Source of the DNA: Callaeas wilsoni
Taxonomy: Eukaryota; Chordata; Aves; Passeriformes; Callaeidae
Reading direction: 5' to 3'
Assembly: GCA_013398955.1 (NCBI GenBank)
Contig: VWPU01006303.1
Location: forward strand, 1-64,000
DNA: 64,000 bases
The notes below the pieces were generated by a model. The model worked only from the letters and a program-made list of their open reading frames with translations, did no database searches and was not told the DNA's origin. Of the stretch, positions 63,718 to 64,000 are shown piece by piece; position 1 is the stretch's first letter, and each line of letters opens with the position of its first letter. The position numbers were made by a program, and so were the translations under genes.

Positions 63718-63812
63718 CCCTATAGTCTGTAAGTGTCACTTTTAAATCAGGACAGACAGTAGTACCATCAGCTTCAAGGTAACATTGAAGACAAATGGGA
63801 GTTTGGCACATA
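63718..63812 (-). CDS. Candidate internal exon with cysteine-rich ribbon, unidentified gene
   Basis: This 95-base segment has a good acceptor (TTGTGCTTTTGGAAATGCAG before TATGTGCC) and a consensus donor (AGGG|GTAAGT). Its single open frame reads MCQTPICLQCYLEADGTT and then VCPDLKVTLTDYR. Four cysteines, two of them in a C-x2-C pair, followed by a strand like 'LKVTLTDYRG' resemble the zinc ribbon inserted in RPA70-C-type OB folds (RPA1, DDIAS, MEIOB, SHLD2). It ends in phase 1, compatible with the exon-like frame ending at 60539. It lies on the POC1 strand, upstream of the POC1 exons, but its phase does not join the 58289-58429 exon. It could be a nested gene or a chance frame with lucky splice sites. 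Confidence 0.35.
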
Positions 63813-64000
63813 CTGCATTTCCAAAAGCACAAATGCTACTCGTGTGAAGAGTAAAATGAGAAACAGTAACACCAGACATTGAAAGCCCAGTGACAGATAA
63901 AACTTAATGACTACCAATTGTTAAAAAAAAATAAAGCAAGCCTGTATTTCTTGAGAAGGAAAAGCTAAGGGTGGCCTTCAACATTTTAGATTTGTGTTTC
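63813..64000. other. Window edge, nothing identified
   Basis: AT-rich sequence containing an AAAAAAAATAAAGC run near 63923-63937. It probably continues the intron upstream of the exon-like segment at 63718. Confidence 0.4.

Noticed and set aside
1..64000. CRISPR arrays, bacterial operons, phage or plasmid features
   Set aside because: Repeats, splice sites, poly(A) signals and composition are all of vertebrate type; no such features were seen.

Overview
The window looks like avian nuclear DNA. It carries copies of CR1, the dominant bird retrotransposon, at about 2.64, 29.4 and 52.1 kb. At 44.1 kb there is a short element joining a decayed tRNA-Ile-like head to a CR1 tail, the architecture of the passerine SINE TguSINE1, so a songbird-type genome is the best guess. 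Nothing prokaryotic, viral or plasmid-like was seen. One ambiguous base (N) at 45037 shows this is draft assembly sequence. Almost all long open frames are chance frames in GC-rich or repeat DNA.

Layout. Positions 1-170 look like the 3' end of an unidentified plus-strand transcript (AATAAA at 149-154). About 0.17-46.06 kb is a long gene-poor interval. It holds a CpG-island-like block (about 1.85-2.31 kb), CR1 copies, two probable MIR-type SINE relics (3.9 and 7.5 kb), a palindrome cluster (8.58-8.65 kb), a two-unit minisatellite (15.20-15.59 kb), the tRNA/CR1 SINE, and three exact 46-bp tandem copies ending in the N (44.90-45.04 kb).

The securely identified gene is the 3' end of a POC1 centriolar protein gene on the minus strand. 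Its penultimate exon is 58289-58429 and its terminal coding exon is 46252-46350. A short 3' UTR follows, with a poly(A) signal at 46085-46090. The encoded residues match the conserved C-terminal POC1 coiled coil and fit POC1A better than POC1B. The WD40 exons must lie beyond position 64000. The last intron is about 11.9 kb and holds a CR1 copy and a MIR-like relic.

Upstream of these exons, on the same strand, are two unexplained exon-like segments with compatible splice phase (63718-63812 and about 60539-60858). Together they read like a small cysteine-rich ribbon followed by an OB-fold-like C-terminus, in the style of RPA70-C or the last OB fold of SHLD2. If POC1 continues past the window edge, this would be a gene nested inside a POC1 intron. 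It is the most interesting unconfirmed signal here.
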